A stretch of DNA of 64,000 nucleotides from Viola odorata (GCA_963691705.1 OY829540.1:71968367-72032366), one strand, 5' to 3'. Positions 13,379 to 27,439 are shown, numbered from the stretch's first letter. Notes: a model not told the origin generated them from the sequence alone. Translations and numbers: made by a program.

Positions 13379-16300
13379 ATGGTTCTACCGTGCCTTATGG
13401 GCGCTTTCAACAGTATTGGTGGGAGCTGTTTCGGGTGGGTTGGGGAGCGCATCAAATCGGAGGCTGCTCTTCTCATTGCCTACAACGCCAACGTTGAGAA
13501 TCTGAGGACACAAGTTCAGAATCTGAGTGATGCGATCAAATCTGTGGAAGATCGAATCCAAGAGGCTGAGAATAATCGAGGGGCGACACGTGTCGATGCT
13601 GTTGTTGACAGATTGCTGGAAAGGATGGCTTCTCTCAAAGAAGAGGCTTCTAAACTTACAAGAGATGAAGAAAGAGAAGCAGATAGCAGGTGTCTCATGG
13701 GTTTGCGCCCTAATCTGTGGGCCTGCTACCTGGTAAGCAAAAAATTGAATTAATATTTTTTTTTTATGTGTCTTAGGAACCGGACTCCTATCCAAATCAC
13801 GGATTTTTTGTCAGCTCGACCGGTCCGGTTCGTTTCTTACACCTATGTTTTAATTACATTTTTTTTTCTATAAAGGAAACTGAAATTTTAAGAACCGGAT
13901 CAGACTCAGAATCTTGAAAAGAGAGCTTCACAGTTTTAAGGTCCAATTGGTATCAAATAAGGATTTTAGAAAACTGCAAACTGGAAAAATCGGAACTGTA
14001 AATATATTGTGTTTTTAATTTTATATAGTATAGTATATACATAAATAAATTATAGAAAATATCAAAATATTTCTACTAAAAAACAAAATACTCATCCAAA
14101 AAAGTTATATATCAGCTAACATTTTAGATATTGTTAACAAAAAAAACTAAAATATAAGGTCATAAATAATTTATATTTTAATAAATATATTCATGCGGCA
14201 AAAAAGAATGAGAAAAAAACTTCATTTAATTTAATTAAGTTTATTAATATTTAATTATGAAAAAAATTAAATATGAAGTCTAAAATGATAATGTTATGAT
14301 ATACTTTTAATTTAATTTAATTTTAAATTAAATGTATATTGAAAAAATATATTAAATATGTAGGAAATTGGGATTATATCCATAAATAAATACTATTTTA
14401 TAATTTCCTAAAGTTAAATACCAGTACAATAGATATTAATTACAAATTAATTAAATTAATATATATTTAAAAGTCTTTAAGTCAATTAATTTTATCTAAG
14501 CATGAAAAGTTTGCAATTCTCCCTTTAATATGCATTAATTTATAATTGACTTAAAAATTGATACGTGTATATGAAAATAAATGAGTATCTAACAAAAATA
14601 AATAAATTAATATAGATCAAATCATATAGAAAAGAGGAAATTACTTAATTTAAGTAAAAAAAATTCAAAATTTTAGTTAAATAATTGAATCAAAATTTTT
14701 AAAAAAGGAACCGTTTAAACCGTCGGAATCAGCTCCGACTCATCGGTTCATTATCGGACCGGACGAGTTCACGGTTTTTGGGCAATTTTTTTTTTTTTTT
14801 TTTTAGGTTTTAGGAACCGGGGTTACAGATTTCCATGTCAGATTGACCGGTCTGGTTTGGTTCTTACAATTATGCTTTAATTACATTTAGTAGCCATAAT
14901 GACAATTTTTCTAAAAAATTACTCGTTAAATGAAATATATTATAATTACTTCATTATTACTATTCATATTAATTAATAAAAAATCAAGTATTAAAGAGTA
15001 ATTACTCCAAATTTCCAACTGTTGTCATGAACAATGTAATTGAACAACTTAAGAATAAAATTTTCCTCCAAATTAGTATCTATAAAATAATGAAGAGAGT
15101 ATTTTTTTTTTCCATAAACGAAATTCAATTTTAGACGGAGCGGTACTTTTAAAATAATTTGATCCGTTGTTATATCCATGATTTCGACAGGCAAGCAAAT
15201 CAGCCAAAAAGGCGATAGATGAGGCTGTTGAGCTGTTGGAGGAGGAAAAAAAACTTGACAGGCCGGTGGCCAATGTTGATTACTCGCAGTCCTTAGGAGT
15301 CACTCCCTTGCCCGACTTTGAGGAGTTTGAATCAAGAGCGTCTGTTTCAAATCAGATTGTGGCGGCATTGAAAGATCCGAACGTGAACAAGGTAGGGGTT
15401 TATGGGATGGGTGGTACTGGAAAGACCACACTAGCAGAAAAGATCGGTGCAGAGCTGCAGCTGAATGGGACATTCAGTTATGTGGTCCTGGCAATTGTTT
15501 CCGAAAAGCAAAGTCTACTCGAAAACAACTATCAATCCGATCTGACTAGCATTCAGAAACAGATTGCTGGGGGGCTCAAGATACAACTGCAAGGCGAAAC
15601 TCTCAATGATCGAGCTACACAGCTACGCGAGCAGTTGCAAAAGAGAGACAAATTACTCATCATTCTGGATGACATTTGGTCTAAGTTTGAACTTGAAAAG
15701 GTGGGAATCCCTGTTGTCAGCAGCGTTCACACGAAATTCAAAATCTTGATGACGTCCAGGAGTAAAATGGTGCTAGAAAATGAAATGGATTCAACAAACA
15801 ACTTCGGTCTTGGTAGTTTACCCTTTGATGAGGCATGGAATCTATTTGATAGAATGGTAGGCGGTGAGAGTGAATATTCCAATTGGCGCCCCACTACGGA
15901 GCAAGTGGTAGAACAGTGCGGAGGTATTGTAATTCTCATCTATTCATACTTTTGTGTTTCTTAAGAAATAAAAAAATTATGAAATTATGAAAAAATAATA
16001 ATGCTGAAAACATAAGAGAATAAATTAAACATAGTTAGAAGAAAAATATTCCAAAACTGTTACTATATAAAGATGACATAAAAAAGGGAAATGAGCATAA
16101 CAAAAAAATATAGATAAGTATTTTTAACCCAAGTGCTCTTTTCCTTTTTCCTTTAAGAAAAAATAAAAAATAAAAAAGATCAAACTCCAACAATAATTTA
16201 TCATTTATTATTGTATGATGTTTCTTCAGGTATCCCGATTTTACTTGCGACCACTGGAAGGGCGTTGCGAAATGCGAATCAAAGTATTTGGGAGGAAGCA

Positions 16301-19300
16301 TTGACCCAACTGAAACAGTTTGACGGGGAAGACTTTGATGAAGACGCATACAAGAGGATAGAGGTGAGTTTTAAGTTTTTGAAAAATGAGGAGACGAAGA
16401 AATTATTTTTACTTTGCGCACAATTGAATTCTCGCTCCATTGGATTCGAAGAATTGTTGAGATACACAATGGGTTTGAATTTGTTCAAAGAGCGCAAAAA
16501 ATTAAAAGAAGTAAGTGGTAGACTACACAAATACCTTCGCGACCTCAAGGGATGTTGCTTGTTGCAAGATGGTAATGAGGAGGGAATAATAAAAATGCAT
16601 GATGTCGTCCACAAGTTTGCAACCTTTGTGGCATCCAGAGATCATGATGTGTTCAGTGTAGCAAATGATGGTGAATTAGAAGAATGGCCATCTAAGGATC
16701 AATTTGAAAAATTCACAGCAATCTCTTTTTACTATTGTCGTCTTCCTTCTGAGCTCCCCGTAGCGTTTAATAACCCAAACCTTGAGTCGTTTCTAATGCT
16801 TAGGAGCCAGATTGATGAGATTGATGAGATTGATGCATCTTTCAAAATCCCAGACAACTTCTTTGAGGGAATGAAAGGACTCAAACTCATGAATCTAACC
16901 AGGATGTCTCTTTCACCAGCACTGGTTTCATCACTCAGTGCTCTTGAAAAGATTCGAACACTGTGTCTTGATCATTGCGAATTAGGTGACATAGCTGTGA
17001 TTGGAGAGCTACGGATGTTACAAGCTCTCAGCCTAAATGGTTCTTCTATCGTTTGCGTCCCAAAAGAGATGGGGAAATTGGGTAGCACTTTGAAACTACT
17101 GGATTTGCGTGATTGTTTGAAACTAGAAACGATTGCATCAGGCGTGATTTCCAGGTTGACCTTACTAGAGGACTTGCGTATTGGAGATAGCTTTACGACA
17201 TGGGAGCGATTAGAAGGCAGCAACAAGAGCAGCAATAGTGCTGCTGAGACGTACGAGGCAGAGGTAACTAGCCTGGAGGAATTTAAGAATCTACGAAACT
17301 TGATCAACTTAGAAATTCACATCCGTGAACATGCAAAGATGTTTCCCAAGGATTTGGTCTTTAAAAAGTTAGAGACATTTAGAATATTTATTGGAAGTGG
17401 AAGAGGAAATTGGTGGTATGGAGCTGACTTACCAAGAACACTAGTGGTTGATGAATACTCAACTGTAGTTCAATTTGATAACGAGGGAACCAAAGTTTTG
17501 ATGACAAGAGCTGAGAGTCTATGGTTGGAAGGAGTTAAGAGTTCTGTAAGTGTAAGTGAAATGGACCCGAAAGGTTTTCCTGAGTTGAAGCATCTCGAAA
17601 TTCGTTATGGAGATGAGATTCAATGCATTGTAAAGAAGAATTATAATAATTGTATTTTTCCAAAGCTGGAGACCTTGAGCCTTTGTTTTTTGCATAAGTT
17701 GGAGAGGATTTGTGATGATCATCACCCGCGCCCGGTTGGATCATTTGAAAACTTGAGAGTTATAAATGTGAGTAGGTGTGATAAATTGAATGGTCTTCTC
17801 GCATCCAACTTGGCAAGAGGCCTTTTGCGCCTAAAAGAAATCAAAGTAGAGGAATGTGAGAGCATGGAAAGCATTATTGTTTCAAGAGAGAGTGAAAATG
17901 AAGAAGAAATCAAAATTGGATTCACTCATCAGCTTCGAGCACTGGAACTACATAAACTACCTCGTCTCTTAAGCTTCTACAGCTTCAAGCAGTTAGAAGG
18001 GCTTCCATCCCCCACTCCTCTTTTCAATAAAAAGGTACGCTCTGCTTTTCAATAAAAGCGTTGGTCTCGTTTCTTTCATTCTATTAGGCTTTTTTGTTTG
18101 TTTGTTAATCTGTCTGTTGCCCTTCAACCTTTGTTAGGCTACCAACATAACCCACTAGGTTCAATTCCCATATTTTTTAATATATTTTTTATTTCAAACT
18201 CTTTTATTTTGTTATTATCACACTGTTAGTTTTGCAATTTAACATACTTGGCCGAAACTATTCATACCTTCTTACGAATCCTGTTTTCTCACTGATTTCC
18301 AATATGTATCCAACACAGAGGTACTAATATAGTTTTTTCATTTTCATACTACAATCTCTCGACTTTACAACTCTGTACGTAAATATCCTGCTTTTAGCAA
18401 CATTCACAAACTATCTCTAAAAATAATACAATTCATGTTGGCACAACATTTTTTTTTTAAAAATTGTATAAAATGTCCAGAAAATACCTTAGTTTACAAT
18501 TGAGTCAAATATAACCACACGTTTGTCAATTTTAACAGATCACACCCTAATTTCACGTGAAAATTAATTTATTAAAAAAATGACATGAATTTTTTATAAT
18601 TTTTCTTTACACCTGATAAACACTAACGTGTATTTTTTTATTTAAAAGAATATATTAACTGTAAAAAATTAAAGGTATATTTTTTTAAAGAAGTCAAATA
18701 GGTCTTAAGAAAAATTTAAAATTTGAGCGTGGTCTGTTAAAATTAAAAAATGAGATATTTTTCAGATATTTAATAAAAATGTGGTTTTTGTGGTTTTTTC
18801 CTTCTTTTACATTAAAAAAAGAACTCTTACTTTACATTAAAAAAAGAACTCTTACTTTACATGTGCATTACACTTTCCCCCAATTCAATACATGCTCAGG
18901 TGTAATGCACATTGAGGATTTTTTTTGTTGAGAAGATTTACTTTTGATGTTTATGTTGAACGATACAATTTTAAAGAATAAGACAAATGCATATATAATT
19001 GTTGTAATTCTTTAAAAATTAGGGGGAAAATTAATGGAGGGTGAGCTTGTAAGATGGCCAAATCATACACAAAATTATAACAAAACTTGTTAGTGCATTC
19101 TTTTTTTATGAAATAGGTCATTTGATTATATACATATATACATGGTAGGAATGTGATTTTAGACAAAAATGAAAAATATTTGTCCATTAAAAATAATTAA
19201 GGGTTTGGTCCACGCAGATTGTGTTCCCAAAATTGGAAGAGTTGAACTTGAGTTGGATGAAAATTGAGAAGATATGGGATGACCATCTTGCAATTGCAGT

Positions 19301-22300
19301 AGAAGGGACTTGTTGGTTTCAAAATTTAACAAGCTTGAAAGTATGGGATTGTGAAAAATTGAGCTATCTGTTTACTTTCTCCATGGTTAAAAGTTTTGCA
19401 CAACTCAAAAATCTTAACATAGCACGTTGCAAGTCCATTGAAGAAATAGTTGCAACGAGGAAAGGAGAAATGGAGGGAGAGAGATTGTTATTGTTCCCTA
19501 AGCTGGAGTACTTAGTACTTGATCATCTTCCAAAACTCAATTTTTTTTGTCATGCCAACTTACTTGAATGTCAGTCCTTGCAAAAGTTGGAGATAACGAG
19601 ATGCCCCCTGCTAAACGCATTTATCAGTACTAATGATTCAACTCCTGATCTAGGAGTAAACTCGACAACTCTCTTTGATGAAAAGGTTAGTTTTTTTTTC
19701 TTTTTTAAGTTATGGTAAAAAAAAATTCATTTTATCCTTCTCATTTCAAGTTACTAAATTCTTTAGTAGGTTGTGAATACCATAGAGTCTGACACCAAAG
19801 CCCTAGTTCTGAAACTTTCCAAGGATTTTTTTAATGTTTTTCTCAATTTATTTTATTTTAAGTTATTATTATTAAAATAATGTTTAAATTTTCTTCCTGG
19901 TTAATTTGCTAGTATTTATCCAACACAATTTGGTACTTGTCTTTGTTCGAATTAATCTTCAACTTTGCATTTCCATTTATGTTTTTTATTTTTATTTTAA
20001 ATATACACGTTAGGTAGCTAAAATACTTTAGTTATTTTACCTAAAGTCTTACAATCTAAGTTTCTTTTTGTTGTACATTTTTTAATTTTTTATTGGTTTT
20101 AATGTGCAACAAAAAATTTAACATTGCTTTGTGCTTGTAATAAATGGATTGGGGGTCGTTTTGTTTTTGTTTTTTATGAGGTAGTTCATTTGATTATATA
20201 CATGTGAGAATGAGAATGTAATTTCTAAACTTTAAGCCTCCCATTTAATAAAAGAGAATAAAGGAAAAATATTTCATTAAATATAATTAAGGGTTTGGTG
20301 CGCGCAGATTGTGTTCCCGAAATTGGAAATCTTAGAACTGGCAGGGATCAAAGTTGAGAAGATATGGGATGACGAGAGTGCAATTTCAGCGGGAAGGAGT
20401 TGTTGGCTTCAAAATTTAACAGTGTATGCGTGTGGCAATTTGAGTTATTTGTTTACTTCTTCTATGGTTAAAAGTCTTGCAAAACTCAAACAACTTCGAG
20501 TAGATAATTGCAAGTCCATTGAAGAAATAATTGTGTCGACAAAAAGAGAAATGGCGGGAGAAATACAATTATCGTTTCCCAAGCTTGACAGCTTACATCT
20601 GAAAGATCTTCCAAACCTCAAAAGATTTTGTCACGCCAACTTACTTGAATGCCAGTTATTGCGAGAATTGCTCTTACAATATTGCCTTGAGCTAAAGACA
20701 TTTATCAATACTAATGATTCAAGTCCAGATAACTCAACAACTCTTTTTAGTGAGAAGGTCAGTTTTCTTTTTTTCAAATAGGTTATTTAAAAACGTGTCA
20801 TTTGGAAATGTATGTGATACAAATACAATACTTGAGGAACTTTAGAAAATTCAAATCGGAGGGGAAGTTTAGAGAAACTGAGAATTTTATTGTTGCTGCT
20901 GCAGGTTGCATTCCCTAACATGGAGAAACTGATTATTTACGGCACGGGTAATTCAAAGATATGTGGAAATCAACTCCATCCAAATTCTTTTTCCAAGTTG
21001 AAGATACTGGAAATACATGACGTAAGAGATTTATTAATTGCTTTCACTCCCAGCATGTGGAGAAGAGCCCTGGATCTCGAGAAATTGGAGATCGCTGGTT
21101 GTGACTCCCTTGAAAAGGTGTTTGATGTTCAAATATTGGCAATGAATGAAAGAGAGACATGCAGAATTCTTCCCTTTCAAAATCTTCGATCGGTGCTTGT
21201 TTTAGGATGTCCAACTCTAACAAGTATTTTCCCAACATCTCTTATTCCGACTCTTCAACAACTTGAATGGCTTGAAGTACGAGTTTGTGACAAAATTGAT
21301 TGGTTTGGTTTCAACAATACCCAACAACTAAGTGATGCATTTGCAAAGGTATGACCCCCACACCGTTATTTACTATTTTAGATTTCATATACACCTATAT
21401 AAGAGGTATCTGCATTATGTTACTACATAAATTAAAACAAATAACACTAGATCAACTAAAATTATAATTATAATTTGTTAATTAATAATATAACTAATTT
21501 ACACTAAGAGGCTCTTTTAGATGTAGATAGATTTTTCAATAAATTCAACTCCGTAGTTTGTTGACGCGCCGTCGAAACGCGCGTCAAAAGTAATAAAATA
21601 GTTCCTGATAGGCTAGATGCACAAATTAATGTATATAGCGGCAAGTCAGGGTCGAACCACAGGGAAAATGAAGGACTAAATTTAATCTTGCCCTAAATGT
21701 ATGATGAGGATGAAAATGCAACAGACATAAAAGTAACACAAGGGGGGGGTTTGGTTGGTCTAGACGAATCTAGCCAACGATGGCAGTTGATGTTGAGACA
21801 GAGAATAAAGGTGCAGATAACAAGTAATAATAGACAAACAAAATAATTAAATAAAAAGGGAACGAAAATAAAGCAAGAGAATATCAATAAAAATGGTAAA
21901 GACTAACAAGTGTAATAAAGATGATAGCAAAGTAAGTAAAGATAATAGATCAGATAAAAGGAGAAATCTTAGCAGGGGTAGACGGCGGATTGCGTCGAGG
22001 TCTAGTCGGTCATCGGTGCAAGGATAGACTGCGTTCACGCCATAGACGTGCTATAGGAACCCTGTTTTCACGGAGATTCCCTACTTCTCTTCTTAAGAGG
22101 AGTCACTCCCAAGGTACGCTTATGGGAGTGGCCGTGACACTGTGCCCAAGGTACGCTTATGGGTCATACACACAGGCCCGTGAAGTGGAGAGAAGACACG
22201 TCTAGGGCTAGACACTGAGAAGTCTGCCCTAACCGGTTTCTTGCCCTAGCCAGATTGGACCAAACGACATGATGACTCTGGACCAGGTGCCTACTCTATT

Positions 22301-24441
22301 CCATGGCCTCACGTTAGTTATTACCATGGAAATGACAATATTCATGAGAAACATGCAAATAGGTGATCAAACTACCAACAAATCTCACACGAAATGACAA
22401 TAAAATGGCAAGAAAGCGGATACAACAATGAACACGTTTTAAGAACACTTTGACCTCCCAACTATCCTCTTGCAATCCTTAAAACACCCCTGCCAAGACT
22501 AGAAACTTAGCCAATCATGCTAAGAATCAAACACAAAATAGATGGAGAAATCAACATAAACAGAGAAGAGGTGCAGATGAAAATGAAAATCTAGAGCACT
22601 TAATTAAAACCGGCCGGAGCTTCAAAGCTCCGGCCAAAATCTGGAAAAACAAGAAGGGAACAGATCCCAAAGTTAGAGAGAGAGAGAGAAAAACGGCTAC
22701 AATGATTCAAAACCCTAAAAAAAGGAAAAGCTCCCCTAAAGCCCTAAAAACTAAGGTTTATATACAAGACAATCCCACAAGGGGACAAAATAGGACAGCT
22801 GGTTGGGGAGGAAGGAAGGAAGGGGCGTCCTTGACAGCTGGCAGAGGGAATATTGCATAGAATCCCGCTAGAATCTTTCTGGCATCTTTTGTCAAGCGTC
22901 AGCCTAGACGAGGAGCGTCATCTAGGGCAAGACGTAAGATATCTTCTAGGGCAAGACGACTTAGCTAGGGAATATTCTGGAATCTCTTTGGCATCTTTGG
23001 TCAAGCGTCATCCGAGAAGAAACATGCACGTGCGTGCGTCTAGGCCTGGACGTAAGATATCTTCAGTAGCTCATTCAGGTCTAGACGGTATAGAGGCGTC
23101 TAGGTCTCGACGACAAAACTGCGTCTAGGGCTCGACGATGAAAGATCAGCAAAAATGCATCCAAATGGCGCGCTTATCAGCAAGTTTCTCCCTTTAGTCC
23201 AAATCTACAAAGTGGTTGGAAAACAAGCCAAATTAGTAGTATCAAGTGTGAAATTAGACCTAAAAGAGAGGGAAAAACATGCATAAAAAGATACCATATC
23301 ATTTGTCCAATCAAACCCTATGGTTAGCTATATAATTCAAAATACTCATATTTGAGAAATTTGCCTCAATTGAGGGCATATTCTTTTTAAAAATGCAATT
23401 TCATATTTTTTTTAGATTATATAAATTCTTTTATATTTCAGGCACAAAAATTCTAACGTAGAAGAAAAGGAATTACAATGTATAGCTACCTATATATTCA
23501 CGATCAGATTTGCCTCTTTGATTCAATTCCAGGTTATTTCCAGCTTGAAATATTGCTATCTTGAAAGTGGAGGCATGATAGTGAAATACGAACACAATGC
23601 TATCTTAAATATTTGGGAACTGAAAATTGATGGGTGCAATAATATTATTTGCTCTCCAATATTATTTGCTCTCCTTAAAAGTTTCCCGAAACTGGACAAA
23701 GTTGAAGTTTCAAGCTCTTCAATAATATTCCCATGTGAACCTGATCATCTGGCTGCTGATGATGGCGATGATATGGATACTCAGGCAAAGACTCTTCCGC
23801 GCATACAACACTTACAACTGACTAAGTTGTTCAACATGAAACATATTTGGAGTGAACATTCTCCACTGAAATATCATGGGATTCCTCGAGATCCTAAAGT
23901 TTTAGAAGTGGATGACTGTGACAGTTTGCTCAGTTTAGCACCACCATCCACAACATTGTTCAAAAATCTAACGGGTTTGGTTGTGTGGAGCTGCCCTATG
24001 CTGATAAAGTTAGTAGCATCCTCTAGTACTGCCAAGAGCCTCGTGAACCTCAAGGAGATGAGAGTAAGTATGTGTGATTCTTTGGAGGAGATTGTAGTCA
24101 TTGATGATCAACGGCACGAATTAGCTAGCAACGACGAGTACATTATTTTTGACAAATTGGAGGTTCTAGAATTACAATATTTGAATAGCCTTACCAGTTT
24201 CTGCTCCACATCTGATTGCAACTTCCGGTTCCCATCATTGAATCGGGTGATTGTGCAAAAATGTCCCAAGATGAAGTTTTTCTCCAAGGGAGCCTTGAAC
24301 ACACCAAAGCTAATAAGGGTGTGGCCATCTTCGTTTGAGGAAGAGGATGAAGCGCGATGGGAGGGCGATCTTAATTCCACTATACGACAATTGTTTGAAG
24401 AAATGGTTCGTATTCATTCACTCAATTTCCTTTCCTTTTAA
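13379..24441 (+). CDS. CC-NB-ARC-LRR disease-resistance protein (RPS2/At4g27190-like)
   Basis: An intracellular immune receptor. Seven exons join in frame: 13379-13732, 15191-15923, 16230-18034, 19218-19685, 20308-20757, 20905-21348 and 23533-24441, giving about 1720 residues if translation ends at 24441. Exon 1 encodes the N-terminal coiled coil (VENLRTQVQNLSDAI...). Exon 2 has the P-loop GMGGTGKTT, the kinase-2 motif LLIILDDIW and the RNBS-B motif KILMTSRS. The GLPL-type motif (CGG/IPILLATTGRAL) is split by intron 2. Exon 3 has an RNBS-D-like LFLLCAQL, the MHD motif MHDVVHKFA and the first LRRs; exons 4-7 are LRR modules with repeated VFPKLE...L and C.SIEEI motifs. Exons 4 and 5 are tandem duplicates. 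Intron 6 is 2.2 kb and holds an inserted element. The C-terminus may continue into an acidic exon near 24.8 kb. The start is chosen because the broken duplicate preserves the same ATG. No internal stop or frameshift was seen. Confidence 0.87.
13776..14888. repeat. Direct repeats in NLR intron 1
   Basis: Two related blocks of about 80 bp, at 13776-13862 and 14813-14888, share GGAACCGG, GACCGGTC(C/T)GGTT and TTTAATTACATTT strings. They bracket about 950 bp of AT-rich DNA that also has GGACCGGACGAG-type motifs. Mobile-element ends are likely but not identified. Confidence 0.45.
18060..19217. other. NLR intron 3
   Basis: A 1.18 kb AT-rich intron. Its last 150 bp (about 19065-19217) match the end of intron 4 (about 20160-20307), including the shared ATTTGATTATATACAT block and GGGTTTGG before the acceptor. 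It marks the boundary of the exon duplication. Confidence 0.75.
21559..23182. mobile_element. Unclassified 1.6 kb insertion in NLR intron 6
   Basis: A block clearly richer in G+C than the surrounding intron. It has weakly inverted ends (TTGTTGACGCGCC at 21559; GGCGCGC-TTATCAGCAA ending at 23182) and no recognisable transposase or reverse transcriptase. It contains TCTAGRC/GACG-type words in many copies. A promoter-like stretch (CCCTAAAAACTAAGG, TTTATATACAAG) lies near 22735-22770. Two direct repeats at about 22853-22950 and 22968-23060 share GGCATCTTTNGTCAAGCGTCA and GACGTAAGATATCTTC. The boundaries are approximate. Confidence 0.5.
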
Positions 24442-24799
24442 TTTATATATATATATATATAGAGAGAAGGGTGAATTATATTTTAAAAAAAACCTAAAAT
24501 TTTCCATCTTTAACGGTTAAGAGCTGAAGTGACGTACAAATATTATTAGGTTCATCTCAATTAAATATAAAAAAATTAATATTTTTTTTAAAAATATTTA
24601 GAAAAGTTAAAATTGCAATTTTTATGAGTCATTAAAACTATAAAAGTCAAAGTCGAAGTGAAAGATTTTATAAACTTCAATGTTTTTTCTTTTTCTTTCT
24701 AAAATGTAAAGTTTACCTAAAAGTTTACTAATTCGTTATAAGGTCGCACTTATATCTTGCTGGAAATTTAATTAATTTAATGGATGAAACTACGTACTA

Positions 24800-25007
24800 T
24801 ATATAGGTTGTAAGAAGACGAGGACGGGGACGAGGACAGGGACGGGGACGGAGATGGAGGGGATGGGGACAGGGACAGGAATGAGGACGAAGATAAGGAT
24901 GATGACGGCGACGAGCATGAGGACGAGAATGAGGATGAAGAAGTTAGGGGAAGCAGAAAAGGAAGAAGAATAAGGTCCACATTTGACCACTGTGTTGTAG
25001 AATTGTG
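24800..25007 (+). other. Acidic-repeat open frame, possible last NLR exon
   Basis: A purine-rich tract of GAC/GAG/GGG triplets reads, in one frame, as an Asp/Glu/Gly-rich peptide (DEDGDEDRDGDGDGG...) and ends ...RSTFDHCVVEL and a stop at about 25005-25007. To use this frame the NLR would need a phase-1 donor near 24408 and an acceptor at about 24811 (TTGTAAG). Both sites are weak, so it may simply be low-complexity 3' sequence. Confidence 0.25.
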
Positions 25008-25019
25008 AAGTTAACTTCT

Positions 25020-25609
25020 TTTGTTGTACTTCTTGTGATGTGGCTTACAATTAAAGTGGGTATATGGTACTAACCGTACTATGATAGCCTCACTACACAA
25101 GATAATTGTTTTTACCCTCATGGCTAATTTTTTTTTATCAATCTAATTTTTAAATAGAATTATGTTTACAAATTTATTTCTTTTGGATAAATGGAGAAGT
25201 ACAGTATTAATCTGCACAAATCGAAGCTATATACTGCATAAAATATAGCACACCTTTCTACCAAAGCGAAAAGGTTGCTTGCATCTTAATTAATTGATTA
25301 TAAAACCAAAGTTATTTGTGTTAGTGTCCAACTTATATTGGTTGAAGGAGAATTAAAATTGTGTTTGGAACGTAGAAGCCAATTTATAATTAAATTGGTA
25401 AAAGTCAATTTTAAGTGTAAAATTCTTGTGTTGTTCTCTTTTATCTTTGATTATGTTTTACTCATTTTGTGGTGGGAAAAAGAAATCGATCTTGGTGTTA
25501 CTAGAATTCAATATTCTGGTAACTTGGCGTAGTAAGTTTTTTTTCAACAATTTGGTCTATCAAATTTCCGCATTTTTTTTACCCATTCCTAACTGGAAGT
25601 TTTATTTAT
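25020..25609. other. Intergenic, no gene seen
   Basis: AT-rich DNA after the NLR; short frames only. Confidence 0.5.
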
Positions 25610-25611
25610 TA

Positions 25612-25866
25612 CTCCCTCCAATTTTTTATAAATATCTTTTCAACTATAATAATCACAAAGACTAAAGTAATTATTGATTTTGATTACAAATACACTTCAT
25701 TAATTATCTCTTTTCATCATATTAATTACTTCGTTTTAAATTAACCAATCTAAAATTAACGTATTTTAAATTGATTGGGTTAGACTTTCTAACTTATGAA
25801 AAAAAAATTATAATTAAAAAATACCAACTAACCTCCTAAAAAACACCAATTAAAAATCAGAAGGAA
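25612..25866. mobile_element. MITE, family member 1
   Basis: Starts CTCCCTCCAATTTTTTATAA after TA and ends in a degraded GAAGGAA before TA. It shares long stretches with 43251-43518 (AATCAC, TTGATTGGGTTA, TATCAACTAACCTCCTAA-like), so the two define one family. Confidence 0.7.
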
Positions 25867-25972
25867 TATAATCAGTGGCGGATCCAGCCCATGGTCAGGG
25901 TGGGGTGCCAAATAAAAAAAAACTTTTACCTTCTAGTTTAGGTAAAGTTCAACCATTTATCATTGAATAGAA

Positions 25973-26040
25973 TTTGTGGCGTAGTGGTAGCGTGTCTGTC
26001 TTAAGGTCTGAATGTTGTGTGTTCGATTCACGTCAAACCT
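25973..26040 (+). other. tRNA-like sequence (SINE or tRNA relic)
   Basis: GTGGCGTAGTGGTAGCG resembles an A box and GTGTTCGATTCAC a B box, 40 bp apart. No complete cloverleaf with paired acceptor ends is evident, so it is not called a functional tRNA. Confidence 0.4.
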
Positions 26041-26114
26041 CACTTTTTAAATTTTTTGACTTGTTTTTTAATAATGTGCACAAAAGCAACAAAAATTATC
26101 TGAGCCCAAATTCA

Positions 26115-26180
26115 AACTAGAGATTTTTAGAGTGAGAGATTAATGTAATAACCAACTACACCACCCACACAAATTGCTAA
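26115..26180 (-). other. tRNA-like sequence on opposite strand
   Basis: Read on the minus strand it gives TGGTGTAGTTGGTTATTA (A-box-like) and later AGTTTGAATTTGGG (B-box-like). It faces the first tRNA-like segment within the same element. Confidence 0.35.
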
Positions 26181-26830
26181 TCAATAACTTTTTATATACA
26201 AATATCTATACAATGTTTCTCATCACAAGTATTCAACCTTTTTAAGGAATGATTATTTTCTTTTTTCCGATACACCACAGATTATCTAAATCAGCCATGA
26301 AAATTCGATCCATAAATAGAGATCTGATTTGCGGACACAACATTACAGAGAAACATGAATTACTGATACAACATTTGAGATTTTATCGGTATTATTGCGT
26401 TGAGAGTACACATTTTACATATATAACCACGTACAAGTGGGAAAAAAATACAATACAGAAGAATGAAGACCTAAATGAAATTGTACTAACTTTTTATACT
26501 CATAGACTAAACTTGGTAATTGTGATCGGATTAATTAACTTCAAATTATATTATGGTCTCGAGGTATTATTGTTTGTCAAACCTAATTAATAATTGTAAA
26601 AAGTACGTGAATTCTAATGTATAATTAATGTTTTTCTATATTGTCTTCTTATTTATATTTTTGTTAAGTTTATCTAAATATTTGTTATTTAGTGACGAAT
26701 ACTCTTAAGCATTTTTCTATTTTTTCGTTCAGCTTGCTTGTCTTCCCTTTAAAAGACTCAAAAAAAATATATCAGGGATGCTGCCCCTAAATCCCCGCCC
26801 CCCTGAGAATAATTCCTGGATCCGCCACTG

Positions 26831-27369
26831 AATTATATAATTAATTAGCCTTAATAAATTCTCAATAGTTGATATGTTAAGAACAATAAAGATTGTTTGA
26901 ACAAAAACCCTCTCCAGTTCACTATTAACGGTAGCGGAATTGCATCCCATTTTACGAGTCTTGAAATCGAAACCCTTCCCTTCCCGTTTAACGTTCCTTT
27001 AAAGTGAAATAATTACTTTTAATTTTTAATGTTTTTTTTTTTGAAAATTTAATTTTTAATGTCTTACATCTATTCTGTTCGTTACTAATAAAATGATTTC
27101 TTATCTATAAAAAATAAGGTAATAATTATTTATTACTTTTGAGATTATTTTAGTAATTAATTATACATTAATTTTATCAATTCAAATAAAAATGAATCTA
27201 GACTTGGACCTAATAAGCTGCTCATACCACTTAATATCTGGATTTTTCATCCTCGTAACTCTTTCTTCCTCCTAATTAACCCGTTTCTCAAATAGATTGA
27301 TATTACCAATCCATTTCTCAAAGAAATCAACTCCATCCAATATTCTAACGGGTTAAGCCACATTGCACA
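26831..27369. other. Intergenic with NLR-flank trace
   Basis: No gene. TCTTGAAATCGAAACCCTTC at about 26962 resembles a string upstream of the NLR relic (12541), a weak sign of an older NLR duplication. Confidence 0.4.
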
Positions 27370-27439
27370 ATGTGTAATGGGGATTTGAGATGGATCACCG
27401 AGTGAGCAACCTCACCACAAAACTTTTGTAAATTTTTTT
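27370..27439 (+). repeat. Stray copy of the TPS leader segment
   Basis: About 68 of 70 bases match 31226-31291, upstream of the TPS start codon (TGTGTAATGGGGATTTGAGA, ATCACCGAGTGAGCAACCTC). Sequence on either side is unrelated. Confidence 0.85.

Larger units (their letters stand above)
25873..26830. mobile_element. hAT/Tip100-like non-autonomous element
   Basis: 958 bp bounded by CAGTGGCGGATCCAG at the left and CTGGATCCGCCACTG at the right, perfect inverted ends of the type known from plant Tip100 hAT elements (CAGGGGCGGAGCCAG). The 8 bp flanks (AATATAAT / AATTATAT) agree only partly. There is no transposase; the longest frame, 26249-26590, has no coding look. Two tRNA-like stretches lie inside in opposite directions (see 25973-26040 and 26115-26180). 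Confidence 0.8.
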